Below are positions 1-9,378 of a DNA stretch of 64,000 bases, piece by piece. The DNA is from Lentzea sp. NBRC 102530 (lineage in GTDB: Bacteria > Actinomycetota > Actinomycetes > Mycobacteriales > Pseudonocardiaceae). The stretch's first letter is position 1. Each line of letters opens with the position of its first letter. The stretch spans positions 1 through 64,000 of the forward strand of contig NZ_BSTF01000017.1 in NCBI RefSeq assembly GCF_030269365.1, read 5' to 3'. Position numbers and translations under genes: made by a program. The notes beneath the pieces are model-generated. The model ran no database searches, had not been told where the DNA came from, and was given only the letters and a program-made list of their open reading frames with translations.

Positions 1-253
1 ACCCTGGCAGCGGTCCCCACCAGACCAGACGACAGATCTTCGGAAAGACACAAGGTCAGTCAAGCCACGAGTCAGACCAGCCCAGCGAGAACCACCACAC
101 ACATCCTCACTGTCAAGCCCCGATCCCTGTCGACGCGCCAGCGGCGATGCCGAAACCACAGCTCGGCTCAAGGCCCTGCACCAAACCCGACCACCGCACT
201 GGCGACTCGACCAGCCACCAAAGGTCATGGACAACCGCCTACCTCTGAGTAAC

Positions 254-268
254 GTAGGTCACACCTAC
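254..268. promoter_or_regulatory. inverted repeat upstream of acyl-CoA dehydrogenase
   Basis: GTAGGT-CAC-ACCTAC is a perfect 6-bp inverted repeat ending just before the GGGAGG ribosome binding site (270-275) of the acyl-CoA dehydrogenase gene. Its position would let a repressor block transcription or initiation; a TetR/FadR-like regulator of fatty-acid genes is the natural guess, but none is encoded nearby. The preceding bases 1-253 hold no convincing gene and no other element I can name. Confidence 0.35.
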
Positions 269-281
269 TGGGAGGTAACCC

Positions 282-2153
282 ATGACCGTCGACGAGCGCG
301 CGGCCAGGCAGGTCGCCGAACAAGCACGGGAAACCCGCTGGCAGCGACCGAGCTTCGGCAAGGAACTCTTCCTGGGCCACTTCCGTGTGGACCTGATCCA
401 CCCCCACCCGACCGGCTCACCGGAGGACCGCCGACGAGGCGAGGCCTTCCTGGAGAAGCTCCGCGCCTTCACCGAGCAGCACATCGACAACACGATCATC
501 GAACGCGACGCCCAGATCCCGGACGAGGTCCTCAAGGGCCTCAAGGACCTCGGCGCGTTCGGCATGAAGATCAAGCCGGAGTACGGCGGCGTAGGCCTGA
601 CCCAGGTCTACTACAACAAGGCTCTGATGCTCGTGGGCTCCGCCAGCCCGGCCATCGGCGCCATGCTGAGCGCGCACCAGTCCATCGGCGTCCCCCAGCC
701 GGTGGCCATGTTCGGCAACGAGGAGCAGAAGCAGGAGTTCCTGCCGAGGTGCGCCAAGGGCGAGATCACGGCGTTCCTGCTGACCGAACCGGACGTGGGC
801 AGCGACCCGGCCAGGCTCGGCACCACGGCCGTCGAGGACGGTGACGACTACGTCCTCAACGGCGTGAAGCTCTGGACCACCAACGGGGTCGTGGCCGACC
901 TCCTCGTGGTCATGGCCCAGACCACCAAGGGCATCACGGCGTTCGTGGTCGAAGCGGACGCCGAGGGCATCACCGTCGAGAACCGCAACGCGTTCATGGG
1001 CCTGAGGGGCCTGGAGAACGGCGTGACCAGGTTCCACGACGTCAAAGTCCCCAAGAAGAACGTGATCGGCAAACCGGGCGCGGGTCTCAAGATCGCCCTG
1101 GCCACCCTGAACACCGGCCGCCTCAGCCTCCCCGCCCTCTGTGCGGGCAGCGCCAAGTGGTGCCTCAAAATCGCAAGGGAGTGGTCGAGCGAACGGGTCC
1201 AGTGGGGCCTGCCCGTGGGCAAGCACGAGGCCATCGCGGGCAAGATCGCCTACATCGCCGCCACCGCGTACGCCCTGGAAGCCGTTCTCGACCTCAGCTC
1301 GGAACTGGCCGACGCCGGCAGCCACGACATCCGCATCGAGGCGGCCCTGGCCAAGCTCTACGCGTCCGAGAAGGCCTGGCTGGTGGCCGACGAACTGGTC
1401 CAGATCCGCGGCGGCCGGGGCTACGAGACGGCGGAGAGCCAGGCGGCCAGAGGGGAACGCGGCATCGCGGCCGAGCAGGTCCTGCGGGACCTGAGGATCA
1501 ACCGGATCTTCGAAGGCTCGACCGAGATCATGCACCTGCTGATCGCCCGCGAGGCGGTGGACGCGCACCTGTCCGTCGCGGGCGACATCATCGACCCCGA
1601 CGCCGACCGCAACGCCAAGGTGAAGGCCGCCGCGAAGGCAGGAGCCTTCTACGCCAAATGGCTGCCGACCCTGGCCGTCGGGAAAGGACAGACGCCCACG
1701 GCGTTCACCGAGTTCGGTCCGCTGGCGAAGCACCTGCGGTTCACCGAACGGTCGGCGCGCAAGCTGGCGCGGCAGACGTTCTACGCCATGTCGCGATGGC
1801 AGGGGAAGATGGAACGCAAGCAGCGCTTCCTGAGCCGGATCGTGGACATCGGCGCCGAGCTGTTCGCGATCTCCGCCGCCTGCGTGCGCGCGCAGCAGGA
1901 CCAGAACCCGAACGCCCAGATGCTCGCCGACGCGTTCGCCAAGCAGGCGCGGATCCGGGTGGACGAGCTGTTCGAGAAGCTCTGGAAGAACACCGACGAC
2001 AGCGACCAGACGCTGGCGAACCAGGTGCTGAAGGGCGACTACACCTGGCTGGAGCAGGGCGTGCTCGACGCGTCCATCCCCGGCGGCTGGATCGCGGACT
2101 CCACCCACCGCGAGTCGACGGCGGAGAACGTCCACCGGCCGACTCCGCGTTAG
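282..2153 (+). CDS. acyl-CoA dehydrogenase, long VLCAD/ACAD9-like type
   Basis: A 623-residue FAD-dependent acyl-CoA dehydrogenase that introduces the alpha,beta double bond in the first step of fatty-acid beta-oxidation. The N-terminal helical part, the middle beta domain (TEPDVGSDPA near residue 170) and the C-terminal helical part with IRGGRGYE are all visible. The expected catalytic Glu is Glu411 in RIFEGSTEIMHL. The protein is about 200 residues longer than medium-chain enzymes, matching the very-long-chain class with a C-terminal extension, so long or branched substrates are likely. The start at ATG 282 follows GGGAGG. It stands alone, between an inverted repeat and a candidate terminator. 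Chain-length preference cannot be read from sequence. Confidence 0.9.
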   Translation: MTVDERAARQVAEQARETRWQRPSFGKELFLGHFRVDLIHPHPTGSPEDRRRGEAFLEKLRAFTEQHIDNTIIERDAQIPDEVLKGLKDLGAFGMKIKPEYGGVGLTQVYYNKALMLVGSASPAIGAMLSAHQSIGVPQPVAMFGNEEQKQEFLPRCAKGEITAFLLTEPDVGSDPARLGTTAVEDGDDYVLNGVKLWTTNGVVADLLVVMAQTTKGITAFVVEADAEGITVENRNAFMGLRGLENGVTRFHDVKVPKKNVIGKPGAGLKIALATLNTGRLSLPALCAGSAKWCLKIAREWSSERVQWGLPVGKHEAIAGKIAYIAATAYALEAVLDLSSELADAGSHDIRIEAALAKLYASEKAWLVADELVQIRGGRGYETAESQAARGERGIAAEQVLRDLRINRIFEGSTEIMHLLIAREAVDAHLSVAGDIIDPDADRNAKVKAAAKAGAFYAKWLPTLAVGKGQTPTAFTEFGPLAKHLRFTERSARKLARQTFYAMSRWQGKMERKQRFLSRIVDIGAELFAISAACVRAQQDQNPNAQMLADAFAKQARIRVDELFEKLWKNTDDSDQTLANQVLKGDYTWLEQGVLDASIPGGWIADSTHRESTAENVHRPTPR

Positions 2154-2163
2154 CCCCCGTTGC

Positions 2164-2211
2164 TGCACTGGGCAGGCTGATGGTGTGCGGGCGCGGCACC
2201 TGCCCAGTGCA
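2164..2211 (+). terminator. candidate stem-loop terminator after acyl-CoA dehydrogenase
   Basis: Perfect 13-bp arms TGCACTGGGCAGG (2164-2176) and CCTGCCCAGTGCA (2199-2211) enclose a 22-base loop, starting 10 bases after the stop codon. There is no U-tract, which is normal for actinobacterial terminators. The loop is rather long. Confidence 0.45.
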
Positions 2212-2373
2212 CGGCCGGTAGGGGGCTACGTCCCCCGCATCCCCCTACCGACTCCCCTTGCAACGGAAGGACACAACCCTCCAGGTGGAGGTGTCGGTAA
2301 CGCTAAGCCACAAAACACCGTTAACAGTTACGACAATTGAGTGAACTACCAGGTGAGGGGTGCTCAACTACTC

Positions 2374-3543
2374 TCAGAGAGTAACTTCGAAGACCAATTC
2401 ACGTGCGGCTTCGAGGCCCATCGCGATGGCCCCGGAGAGCACCGCTCCGTCCCCCAACGCCCCCGCCACGATCCGCGGCGCCAGCGGCGTCATCGTGCGC
2501 AGCGCGGCCTCCGCAGGCTCCAGCAGGAGGTCGACGTTCGAGCCGACGCCACCGCCCAGGACCACCAGCTCCGGGTCGATCACCGCGGTCACGGCGGCCA
2601 CCAGGAACGCGATCCGCTCCGCTTCCACCCGCACGACCTCCAGGGCGCGAGCCTCTCCGGAACGCGCCTGCGAGAACACCTCCCGGGCCGTGCGCGCCGT
2701 CAGTCCGCGCTCCCGTGCCGCCGCCACGACGGAACCGGCCGAGGTGGCGTCCTCGAACTGTCCACGTCGGACGTCCGAACCGGACTGACCGAACGGCAGG
2801 AACCCGACCTCGCCCGCCGCCCCGTGTGCACCGCGGAACAGGGCGCCGTCCACGACGATCCCCATGCCCACGCCGGTGCCCACGGTCGCGCACACGAACA
2901 CCCGCGCACCCTGAGCGGCGCCGTACACGTGCTCTCCCAGCGCAGCCAGGTTCGCGTCGTTCTCCACGAGCATGACCGGCCCGAGCGCGGCCTCCAGCCC
3001 GTCCAGCACGCCGAGCGACTCCCAGCCGGGCAGTTGCGGCGCGTGCCGCACGGCCCGCGTCCGCCGGTCGATCACGCCGGGGCTGCCGATCACCTTCACG
3101 ACGACGTCCGTGAGAGCGATCCCAGCGTCCGCCGCGGTGCGCGTGGCGAGGTCCGTGACGGTCCGCACGAGGGCGGCGGCCGACCGGCTGCGGTTGCGCA
3201 CGTCCACCCGGGCCACGACGGACCCGCCCAGATCGGCGAGCGCGGCCCTGATCCGTTCGCGGCCGATGTCGACGCCCAGCACGTACCCGGCCGCGGGGTT
3301 GGGCTCGTAGACCATCGCCGACCTGCCAGGACCCGCTGTCGTGCGGCCGATGGGGCGCACCAGGCCGTGGCGTTCGAGGTCGACGAGCGCCTGCCCGACG
3401 GTCGGTTTGGACAGGCCCGTGTCCTTGGCGATCTGCGGCCGGGTGGCGGCACCCAGACGGCGCAACAGGTCGAGCACAGCGCGTTGGTTGAGCACGCGCA
3501 TGCCCGCTGGTGTACCCACCTCTGGCGGCTTGCGGTCGCTCAC
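2374..3543 (-). CDS. ROK-family transcriptional regulator
   Basis: A 389-residue ROK (repressor, ORF, kinase) protein. Residues about 18-75 form a winged helix-turn-helix (RAVLDLLRRLGAATRPQIAKDTGLSKPTVGQAL). A sugar-kinase-like fold follows, with the phosphate-1 motif GVDIG near 90 and ENDANLAALGE. The usual ROK zinc motif CxCGxxGCxE is missing; the equivalent stretch (FGQSGSDVRRGQFED) has no cysteine, and the GEVGF stretch lacks the common histidine. Sugar kinase activity is therefore unlikely, and it is probably a sugar-sensing repressor. The start is GTG 3543 with a weak ribosome binding site. It diverges from the GH92 gene 147 bp away, so that glycosidase is the likely target and a mannose-type sugar the likely inducer (inference). 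Confidence 0.85.
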   Translation of the reverse strand: MSDRKPPEVGTPAGMRVLNQRAVLDLLRRLGAATRPQIAKDTGLSKPTVGQALVDLERHGLVRPIGRTTAGPGRSAMVYEPNPAAGYVLGVDIGRERIRAALADLGGSVVARVDVRNRSRSAAALVRTVTDLATRTAADAGIALTDVVVKVIGSPGVIDRRTRAVRHAPQLPGWESLGVLDGLEAALGPVMLVENDANLAALGEHVYGAAQGARVFVCATVGTGVGMGIVVDGALFRGAHGAAGEVGFLPFGQSGSDVRRGQFEDATSAGSVVAAARERGLTARTAREVFSQARSGEARALEVVRVEAERIAFLVAAVTAVIDPELVVLGGGVGSNVDLLLEPAEAALRTMTPLAPRIVAGALGDGAVLSGAIAMGLEAARELVFEVTL

Positions 3544-3625
3544 CGGCCGATTCTAGATCTTGATCGCCAGGTAATACCCGCAACTGTGGAGAGGACAGGT
3601 TGCACGACAATTCCCGTCCTGTCCC

Positions 3626-3640
3626 TTGACAACGATGTCA
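3626..3640 (+). promoter_or_regulatory. candidate -35 box overlapping TGACA-ACGA-TGTCA operator
   Basis: TTGACA at 3626-3631 is a consensus -35 for the GH92 gene (start 3691). It overlaps the palindrome TGACA-ACGA-TGTCA (3627-3640), a shape typical of sugar-responsive repressor sites. No good -10 is visible 17 bases on. A further GGACAGG/CCTGTCC inverted repeat lies just upstream in the same divergent region. Confidence 0.4.
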
Positions 3641-3690
3641 CGTGCAGAAACGCTCCCTGGCACATGGGGCAGGCGGGCGGAAGGGTTGCA

Positions 3691-6600
3691 ATGAGGCACC
3701 TGCGCAAGAGACGAACTACAACCCTGTTGAGCGTTGCGATTACTGCGACACTGGTGAGCGGCGTCACCAACGGCTACGCGGCCGCCGCACCAGAGGAGCC
3801 AGGAGTGGGTTTTTCGTCGTCCTTTGAGGACGGTCAGCCACAACCGACGTGGTCCAACACGGTCGAGACCGACGCGTCGGGCAACCCGAAGGCGTCCGGC
3901 GTGATCGGCTCGGACGGCTCGGGCATCCCCGGCAACGTCTCCGACAAGGTCGACGACGCGAACGCCAACGGCGAGTACGCCGAGTCCGGCGAGGTCGTGG
4001 ACAACCTCTGGGACGGCACGGTCAACACGAAGTGGCTGGTCTTCGCCACCACCGGCTGGGTGACCTACCAGTTCGCCAGCGCCCAGAACATCAAGAAGTA
4101 CGCGCTGTCCTCGGCGAACGACTCGCCGGAGCGCGACCCCAAGAACTGGACCGTGCAGGGCTCGAACAACGGCACCGACTGGACCGTGCTCGACACCCGC
4201 ACCGGCGAAACGTTCTCCGAACGCCTCCAGACCAAGACCTACGACGTCGCGACGCCGGGCTCGTACACCTGGTACAAGCTCGACATCACGCTGAACAACG
4301 GCTCCACGAACATCGTGCAGCTGGCCGAGTGGCAGCTCTCCGACGGGTCCACGAACCCGCCCGCGCCGAACATGCGCAGCGTCGTCGGTTCGGGCCCCAC
4401 GAGCGGCTACACGTCGAAGTCGCGCGCCGGCTGGACGGGCGTGAAGTCCTTCCGCACCCAGGGCCGTCAGACGACCGAGGGCCGCGCGTACAGCTACAAC
4501 AAGGTCTTCGACGTCGACATCCCCGTCACGGCCAAGACCGAGCTGTCGTACATGATCTTCCCGGAGTTCGTGACCGACAACCTGAACTACCCGAGCACGT
4601 ACTCGGCGGTGGACCTCGCGTTCTCCGACGGCACGTACCTGAGCGACCTCAAGGCGGTCGACCAGCACGGTGCCGTGCTGTCGCCGCAGGGTCAGGGCGC
4701 GGGCAAGTTCCTGTACGCCAGCCAGTGGAACAAGGTGGCGTCCACGATCGGCGCGGTCGCGGCCGGCAAGACGATCAAGCGGATCCTGGTCGCCTTCGAC
4801 AGCCCGAAGGGCCCGACCGACTTCGGTGCCTGGTACGACGACATCCGCATCGGCGACGTCGTGACCAAGCAGTACGCGAAGCCGTCGGACTACGTGCTGA
4901 CCACGCGCGGCACCAACTCGAACGGCTCGTTCTCGCGGGGCAACAACTTCCCGGCGACGGCGGTGCCGCACGGCTTCAACTTCTGGACCCCGATGACCAA
5001 CGCGGGTTCGCAGAGCTGGCTGTACGAGTACGCGCAGCGCAACAACGCGCAGAACCTGCCGACGCTGCAGGCGTTCACGACCTCGCACGAGCCCAGCCCG
5101 TGGATGGGTGACCGCCAGACGTTCCAGGTCATGCCGTCGGACAAGGCGCCGACGCAGGACCGCGCGCTGCGGGCGTTGCCGTTCCGGCACGACAACGAGG
5201 TCGCGAAGGCGCACTACTACGGCGTGACCTTCGAGAACGGCATGAAGACCGAGATCGCGCCGACCGACCACGCGGCGGTCTTCCGGTTCACGTTCAACGA
5301 CGGGGCCCAGAAGAACCTCGTGTTCGACAACGTGAACAACGCCGGCGGGGTCACCCTCGACGCCGCCAACGGTGTCGTCACGGGCTACTCGGACGTCAAG
5401 AGCGGCCTCTCCACCGGCGCGACCCGCCTGTTCGTCTACGGCAAGGTCGACAAGGCCGTCACGGCGAGCGGCCGGCTCACCGGTTCCGGCCGGGACAACG
5501 TGGGCGGCTACTTCTCGTTCGGCGACAAGACCGTCGAGCTGCGGATCGCCACCTCGCTGATCTCCGTCGACCAGGCGAAGTCGAACCTGGAGCAGGAGAT
5601 CACCGGCTCGGACACGTTCGACTCGGTGCGCGACAAGGCGCAGGCCGCGTGGGACAAGATCCTCGGCATCATCACCGTCGAGGGCGCGTCCGAAGAGCAG
5701 CTGATCACGCTGTACTCCAACCTGTACCGCCTGTACCTCTACCCGAACTCGGGCTTCGAGAACGTCGGCGGCGTCACCAGGTACGCGTCCCCGGTGTCGC
5801 CCGCGACCGGCCAGAACACGCCGACGCAGACCGGCGCGAAGATCGTGGACGGCAAGGTCTACGTCAACAACGGGTTCTGGGACACCTACCGCACGACCTG
5901 GCCCGCCTACTCGTTGTTCACGCCTTCCAAGGCGGGCGAGATGGCCGAGGGCTTCGTCCAGCAGTACAAGGACGGCGGCTGGATCTCGCGCTGGTCCTCC
6001 CCCGGTTACGCGGACCTGATGACCGGTACGAGCTCCGACGTGGCGTTCGCCGACGCGTACCTCAAGGGCGTCAGCAACTTCGACATCAAGGCGGCTTACG
6101 ACGCCGCGGTGAAGAACGCGTCCGTCGTGCCGCCGAGCAACAACGTCGGCCGCAAGGGCATGGACCGGTCGATCTTCCTCGGCTGGACCGGGAACGACCA
6201 GCTGCACGAGGCGTGGTCGTGGGCGATCGAGGGCTACCTCAACGACTTCGGCATCGCGTCGATGGCGAAGGCGCTGCACGAGAAGACGGGCGAGAAGCGG
6301 TACCTGGACGAACACGAGTACTTCCTCAACCGCGCCCAGAACTACGTGCTGACGTTCGACAAGAGGATCGACTTCTTCCAGGGCCGCAACGTCGACGGCT
6401 CGTGGCGCGTCGAGGACCCGGCGAAGTACAACCCGCAGGACTGGCGCTACGACTACACCGAGACCAACGGCTGGAACATGGCGTTCACGGTGCCGCACGA
6501 CGGACAGGGTCTCGCGAACCTGTACGGCGGACGGGACAAGCTCGCCCAGAAGCTGGACTCGTTCTTCACCCTGCCCGAGACCGCGAAGTTCCCCGGCGGC

Positions 6601-7923
6601 TACGGCGGCGTGATCCACGAGATGATCGAGGCGCGGGACGTGCGGATGGGCCAGTACGGCCACTCCAACCAGCCGTCGCACCACATCGCCTACATGTACA
6701 ACTACGCGGGCAAGCCCTCGGGCACCCAGGAGAAGGTCCGCGAGATCCTGTCGCGCCTGTACGTGGGCTCGCAGCAGGGCCAGGGCTACGCGGGTGACGA
6801 GGACAACGGCGAGATGTCGGCCTGGTACCTCTTCTCGGCGCTCGGCTTCTACCCGCTGCAGATGGGCAAGCCGGCCTACGCCATCGGTTCGCCGCTGTTC
6901 ACCAAGGCGACCGTGAAGCTGGAGAACGGCAAGAAGCTCGTCATCAACGCGCCGAAGAACAACGCGAAGAACATCTACGTGCAGGGCGTGAAGGTCAACG
7001 GCAAGGCGTGGAACAAGACGTCGCTGCCGCACGACGTGCTCGCGGCCGGCGCCACGATCGACTTCGACATGGGCCCGAAGCCTTCTGCCTGGGGCACGGG
7101 TGTCAACGACGTGCCGGACTCGATCACCACCGGTGACGCGGTCCCGACGCCGTTGCGCGACGTCGCCACGGGTGTGTCCACCGCTGCTCTGGTGGACAAC
7201 AACTCCTCGACGTCCGCGGTGGTGAAGTCGTTCGACTTCAAGGCTTCGGACGTGAAGGAGAAGGCGGAGTTCTACACGCTGACCAACGGCAAGACGGGCA
7301 CGTCGCCCACCGCGTGGGAGCTGAAGGGTTCCTACGACGGCAAGACGTGGGCGTCGGTCGACAAGCGGTCCGGTGAGAACTTCCAGTGGCAGCAGTACAC
7401 GCGCTCGTTCAAGATCGCGTCGCCCGGCCGGTACAACTTCTACCGGCTCGAGTTCACCGGCGACGTGACGGTGTCCGAGTTCGAGCTGCTCTCGAAGCCG
7501 CTGGCGGCTCCCACCACCACGGTGACCGGCACGGTCAGCGGTCCGTTGCAGGTCAAGGGCGTGACCTATGTGGACGGTGCCACGATCAACGGCCCGGTGA
7601 CGGTCCAGAGCGGTGCCACGCTCTACGTCTTCGGCGGGGAGGTCAAGGGCCCGATCTCGGCGGCGAACGCGGCTTCGGTCGTGCTGGTCGGCACGCGCGT
7701 GGGCGGTCCGGTGTCGGTGCACGGCTCCACGACCGAAGTGGCGGTGGAGAACACCACCGTCGGTGGCCCTGTGTCACTGACGTCGAACAAGACCAGGTCA
7801 GTCGTGGCGGCCTCGTCGGTCGGCGGGCCGTTGTCCTGCACGGGCAACACCCCGGAACCGTCGAACAACGGCTTCGCGAACGACGTGAAGGGTCCGAAGG
7901 CAGGACAGTGCGCTGGGCTGTAA
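3691..7923 (+). CDS. secreted GH92-family alpha-mannosidase with two F5/8C modules
   Basis: A 1410-residue exported glycosidase. A signal peptide occupies residues 1 to about 30. An F5/8 type C (discoidin/CBM32-like) module follows at about 100-215, then a jelly-roll-like stretch. The GH92 region runs from about 395 to 1110, opening with RGNNFPATAVPHGFNFW and carrying the hallmarks GHSNQPSHHIAYMYNYAG (H991) and DEDNGEMSAWYLFSALGFYP (from D1036), which house the catalytic acidic residues in this family. A second F5/8C module is at about 1166-1267. Residues 1281-1410 are a glycine-rich beta-repeat tail with recurring GGPV/GPL turns. GH92 enzymes are calcium-dependent exo-alpha-mannosidases, so mannan or high-mannose glycan trimming is likely. 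ATG 3691 is chosen because it opens the signal peptide; the frame stays open upstream to 2341, but that part is antisense to the ROK gene. Confidence 0.88.
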   Translation: MRHLRKRRTTTLLSVAITATLVSGVTNGYAAAAPEEPGVGFSSSFEDGQPQPTWSNTVETDASGNPKASGVIGSDGSGIPGNVSDKVDDANANGEYAESGEVVDNLWDGTVNTKWLVFATTGWVTYQFASAQNIKKYALSSANDSPERDPKNWTVQGSNNGTDWTVLDTRTGETFSERLQTKTYDVATPGSYTWYKLDITLNNGSTNIVQLAEWQLSDGSTNPPAPNMRSVVGSGPTSGYTSKSRAGWTGVKSFRTQGRQTTEGRAYSYNKVFDVDIPVTAKTELSYMIFPEFVTDNLNYPSTYSAVDLAFSDGTYLSDLKAVDQHGAVLSPQGQGAGKFLYASQWNKVASTIGAVAAGKTIKRILVAFDSPKGPTDFGAWYDDIRIGDVVTKQYAKPSDYVLTTRGTNSNGSFSRGNNFPATAVPHGFNFWTPMTNAGSQSWLYEYAQRNNAQNLPTLQAFTTSHEPSPWMGDRQTFQVMPSDKAPTQDRALRALPFRHDNEVAKAHYYGVTFENGMKTEIAPTDHAAVFRFTFNDGAQKNLVFDNVNNAGGVTLDAANGVVTGYSDVKSGLSTGATRLFVYGKVDKAVTASGRLTGSGRDNVGGYFSFGDKTVELRIATSLISVDQAKSNLEQEITGSDTFDSVRDKAQAAWDKILGIITVEGASEEQLITLYSNLYRLYLYPNSGFENVGGVTRYASPVSPATGQNTPTQTGAKIVDGKVYVNNGFWDTYRTTWPAYSLFTPSKAGEMAEGFVQQYKDGGWISRWSSPGYADLMTGTSSDVAFADAYLKGVSNFDIKAAYDAAVKNASVVPPSNNVGRKGMDRSIFLGWTGNDQLHEAWSWAIEGYLNDFGIASMAKALHEKTGEKRYLDEHEYFLNRAQNYVLTFDKRIDFFQGRNVDGSWRVEDPAKYNPQDWRYDYTETNGWNMAFTVPHDGQGLANLYGGRDKLAQKLDSFFTLPETAKFPGGYGGVIHEMIEARDVRMGQYGHSNQPSHHIAYMYNYAGKPSGTQEKVREILSRLYVGSQQGQGYAGDEDNGEMSAWYLFSALGFYPLQMGKPAYAIGSPLFTKATVKLENGKKLVINAPKNNAKNIYVQGVKVNGKAWNKTSLPHDVLAAGATIDFDMGPKPSAWGTGVNDVPDSITTGDAVPTPLRDVATGVSTAALVDNNSSTSAVVKSFDFKASDVKEKAEFYTLTNGKTGTSPTAWELKGSYDGKTWASVDKRSGENFQWQQYTRSFKIASPGRYNFYRLEFTGDVTVSEFELLSKPLAAPTTTVTGTVSGPLQVKGVTYVDGATINGPVTVQSGATLYVFGGEVKGPISAANAASVVLVGTRVGGPVSVHGSTTEVAVENTTVGGPVSLTSNKTRSVVAASSVGGPLSCTGNTPEPSNNGFANDVKGPKAGQCAGL

Positions 7924-7947
7924 CGCCCAACTGCTCCTGATGCCGTA

Positions 7948-7986
7948 GAGAAAGGCCGCGTTCCGTCACGGAACGCGGCCTTTCTC
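7948..7986 (+). terminator. strong intrinsic terminator after GH92 gene
   Basis: A perfect 18-bp stem (7948-7965 with 7969-7986) with a 3-base TCA loop, 24 bases after the GH92 stop. The right arm ends in TTTCTC. Confidence 0.85.
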
Positions 7987-7992
7987 GTTCAC

Positions 7993-8015
7993 CTGAAAGG
8001 ATCTATCCCTTTCAG
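7993..8015. terminator. second hairpin in convergent gap
   Basis: CTGAAAGG (7993-8000) and CCTTTCAG (8008-8015) form an 8-bp stem with a 7-base loop, 6 bases beyond the main terminator. It may serve transcription arriving from the cation-transporter gene on the minus strand. The rest of the gap to 8186 shows nothing further. Confidence 0.4.
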
Positions 8016-8186
8016 ACATACTTCGATGAGATCTTGTGAGTTTTGTGCGCGGTCCTTGGGGAGGCTGTTGTGGTGCCGTTCGAACGAGGCCGCGCGTGGA
8101 TCACCGTGCCCCGGCCCCGCAGCCCGCTCGTTCCGTCACGAACCGGCGCGCAGTCCACCAAGGACGGGATCCGCGACCTGCCGGCG

Positions 8187-9089
8187 TCACCAGCTCAGCT
8201 CCCGGCACCGCTGCGCTGACGAGCCGCCCTCGACCTGCAAGGTCGCGTGCTCGATGCGGTACTTGGTCGCCAGCAACACCTGAGCGGCCTTCAACACGTT
8301 CTCGTGGTCGGCGTCCGGCGCCGTCGCGAGGTGCGCCGAGCACACCTCCATGCCGCTGGTGAGCGTCCACACGTGCAGGTCGTGCGCCTCGGTGACCCCT
8401 TCGATCTCCGTCAGCGCGACCTGCATCTCCGTCACGTCCAACCGCTCGGGCGCGTGCTGGAACAGGATGTGCAGCGCGTTCTTCGCGAGGTGGTACGTCC
8501 GCGGCAACACCCAGACGCCGATCAGCACACCCATGATCGGGTCCGCGTACTTCCACCCGGTCGTGATGGTGACCAGGGCCGAGACGAGCACCCCGACCGA
8601 CCCGATGAGGTCAGCGAGCACCTCGAGGTACGCGCCCTTGACGTTGATGCTCTCCTTCGCGCCCTCCCTGAGGACCGCGAAGCTGACGAGGTTCGCCCCG
8701 AGCCCCAGCGTCGCCGCGATCAACACGGGCCACCCCGGCACCGAGGGCGGGTCCTGGAACCGCCCGACGGCCTCGTAGATCACGTACCCGGCCACCCCGA
8801 AGAGCAGCACGGCGTTGGCCAGCGCGGCGAGCACCTCGGCCCGGTAGAACCCGAACGTGCGGTTCTTCCCGGCCTTGGCCCTCCTGGCGACCATGATCGC
8901 GGCGAGCGCCATGCCCACCCCGAGCACGTCGGTCAGCATGTGGGCGGCGTCGGAGATCAAGGCCAGCGAGGACGTCGCGAACCCGACGACGAACTCCACC
9001 ACCATGAAGACCGCGCCGATGCCGAACGCGATCCACAGCTTGCCGGCGTGCTGCCCGCTCGCCGACCCGTGCCCATGCCCGTGACCCAT
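8187..9089 (-). CDS. cation diffusion facilitator (zinc-type) exporter
   Basis: A 300-residue inner-membrane antiporter of the CDF/ZnT family that exports Zn2+ or a similar metal in exchange for protons. A His-rich N-terminus (MGHGHGHG) and six membrane segments are visible. The transport-site motif SDAAHMLTD is in TM2 and YLEVLADLIGS in TM5, where Glu replaces the first His common in zinc members. The C-terminal cytoplasmic domain contains EAHDLHVW. ATG 9089 is preferred; in-frame ATGs at 9101 and 9125 would add residues that cover the palindromic promoter region. The gene is monocistronic. Zinc is the best guess, but the TM5 substitution leaves metal selectivity open. Confidence 0.88.
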   Translation of the reverse strand: MGHGHGHGSASGQHAGKLWIAFGIGAVFMVVEFVVGFATSSLALISDAAHMLTDVLGVGMALAAIMVARRAKAGKNRTFGFYRAEVLAALANAVLLFGVAGYVIYEAVGRFQDPPSVPGWPVLIAATLGLGANLVSFAVLREGAKESINVKGAYLEVLADLIGSVGVLVSALVTITTGWKYADPIMGVLIGVWVLPRTYHLAKNALHILFQHAPERLDVTEMQVALTEIEGVTEAHDLHVWTLTSGMEVCSAHLATAPDADHENVLKAAQVLLATKYRIEHATLQVEGGSSAQRCRELSW

Positions 9090-9098
9090 GCTCCGGAA

Positions 9099-9112
9099 CA
9101 TATAGCGATATG
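9099..9112 (-). promoter_or_regulatory. CATAT-AGCG-ATATG palindrome at CDF promoter
   Basis: An AT-rich inverted repeat 10 bp upstream of the chosen CDF start, contrasting with the GC-rich surroundings. It overlaps a TATATG-like -10 on the minus strand. The position fits a metal-responsive repressor site of ArsR/SmtB type, but no such gene is adjacent. Confidence 0.3.
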
Positions 9113-9239
9113 CGCATGAGTGCAATCCGGGCTATTCCCACCCAGGCTTCGAGGTGACGGAGACCACGCTCGGGCGGACTGTGGGGGTAGGTGTGAAACG
9201 GGGTGGCGGTCGTGCGCTAGGATCTTCCACGTAGCTACG

Positions 9240-9314
9240 GCCCCCGTAGCTCAGGGGATAGAGCACCGCCCTCCGGAGGCGGGAGCGCAGGTTCGAATCC
9301 TGCCGGGGGCACCA
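9240..9314 (+). tRNA. tRNA-Arg (anticodon CCG)
   Basis: A full cloverleaf is visible: acceptor GCCCCCG/CGGGGGC, D-arm GCTC/GAGC, anticodon stem CCGCC/GGCGG with loop CTCCGGA (anticodon CCG at 9273-9275, reading CGG), and T-arm GCAGG-TTCGAAT-CCTGC. The discriminator is A at 9311 and CCA is encoded (9312-9314). Confidence 0.97.
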
Positions 9315-9356
9315 CAGGTGAGGCCCGTGACCAGCTTGGTCACGGGCCTCACCTGT
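9314..9356 (+). terminator. terminator directly after tRNA-Arg
   Basis: Perfect 19-bp arms (9314-9332 and 9338-9356) with a 5-base AGCTT loop start at the final A of CCA. It sits between the tRNA and the converging end of the type VII-associated operon, so it can act in both directions. Confidence 0.85.
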
Positions 9357-9378
9357 GTCAGCCGGTCGTCGCCACCGC

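Noticed and set aside
2341..3690. A 450-codon N-terminal extension of the GH92 frame
   Set aside because: It overlaps the ROK gene antisense and would place the signal peptide internally; ATG 3691 starts it correctly.
3553..7722. A 1389-residue minus-strand frame opposite the GH92 gene
   Set aside because: Arg/Val-rich shadow without motifs; the plus strand has a signal peptide and GH92 hallmarks.
9240..9356. tRNA-Arg as a phage/ICE attachment site
   Set aside because: No integrase gene and no repeated tRNA 3' end found in the window; kept only as a possibility in the island finding.
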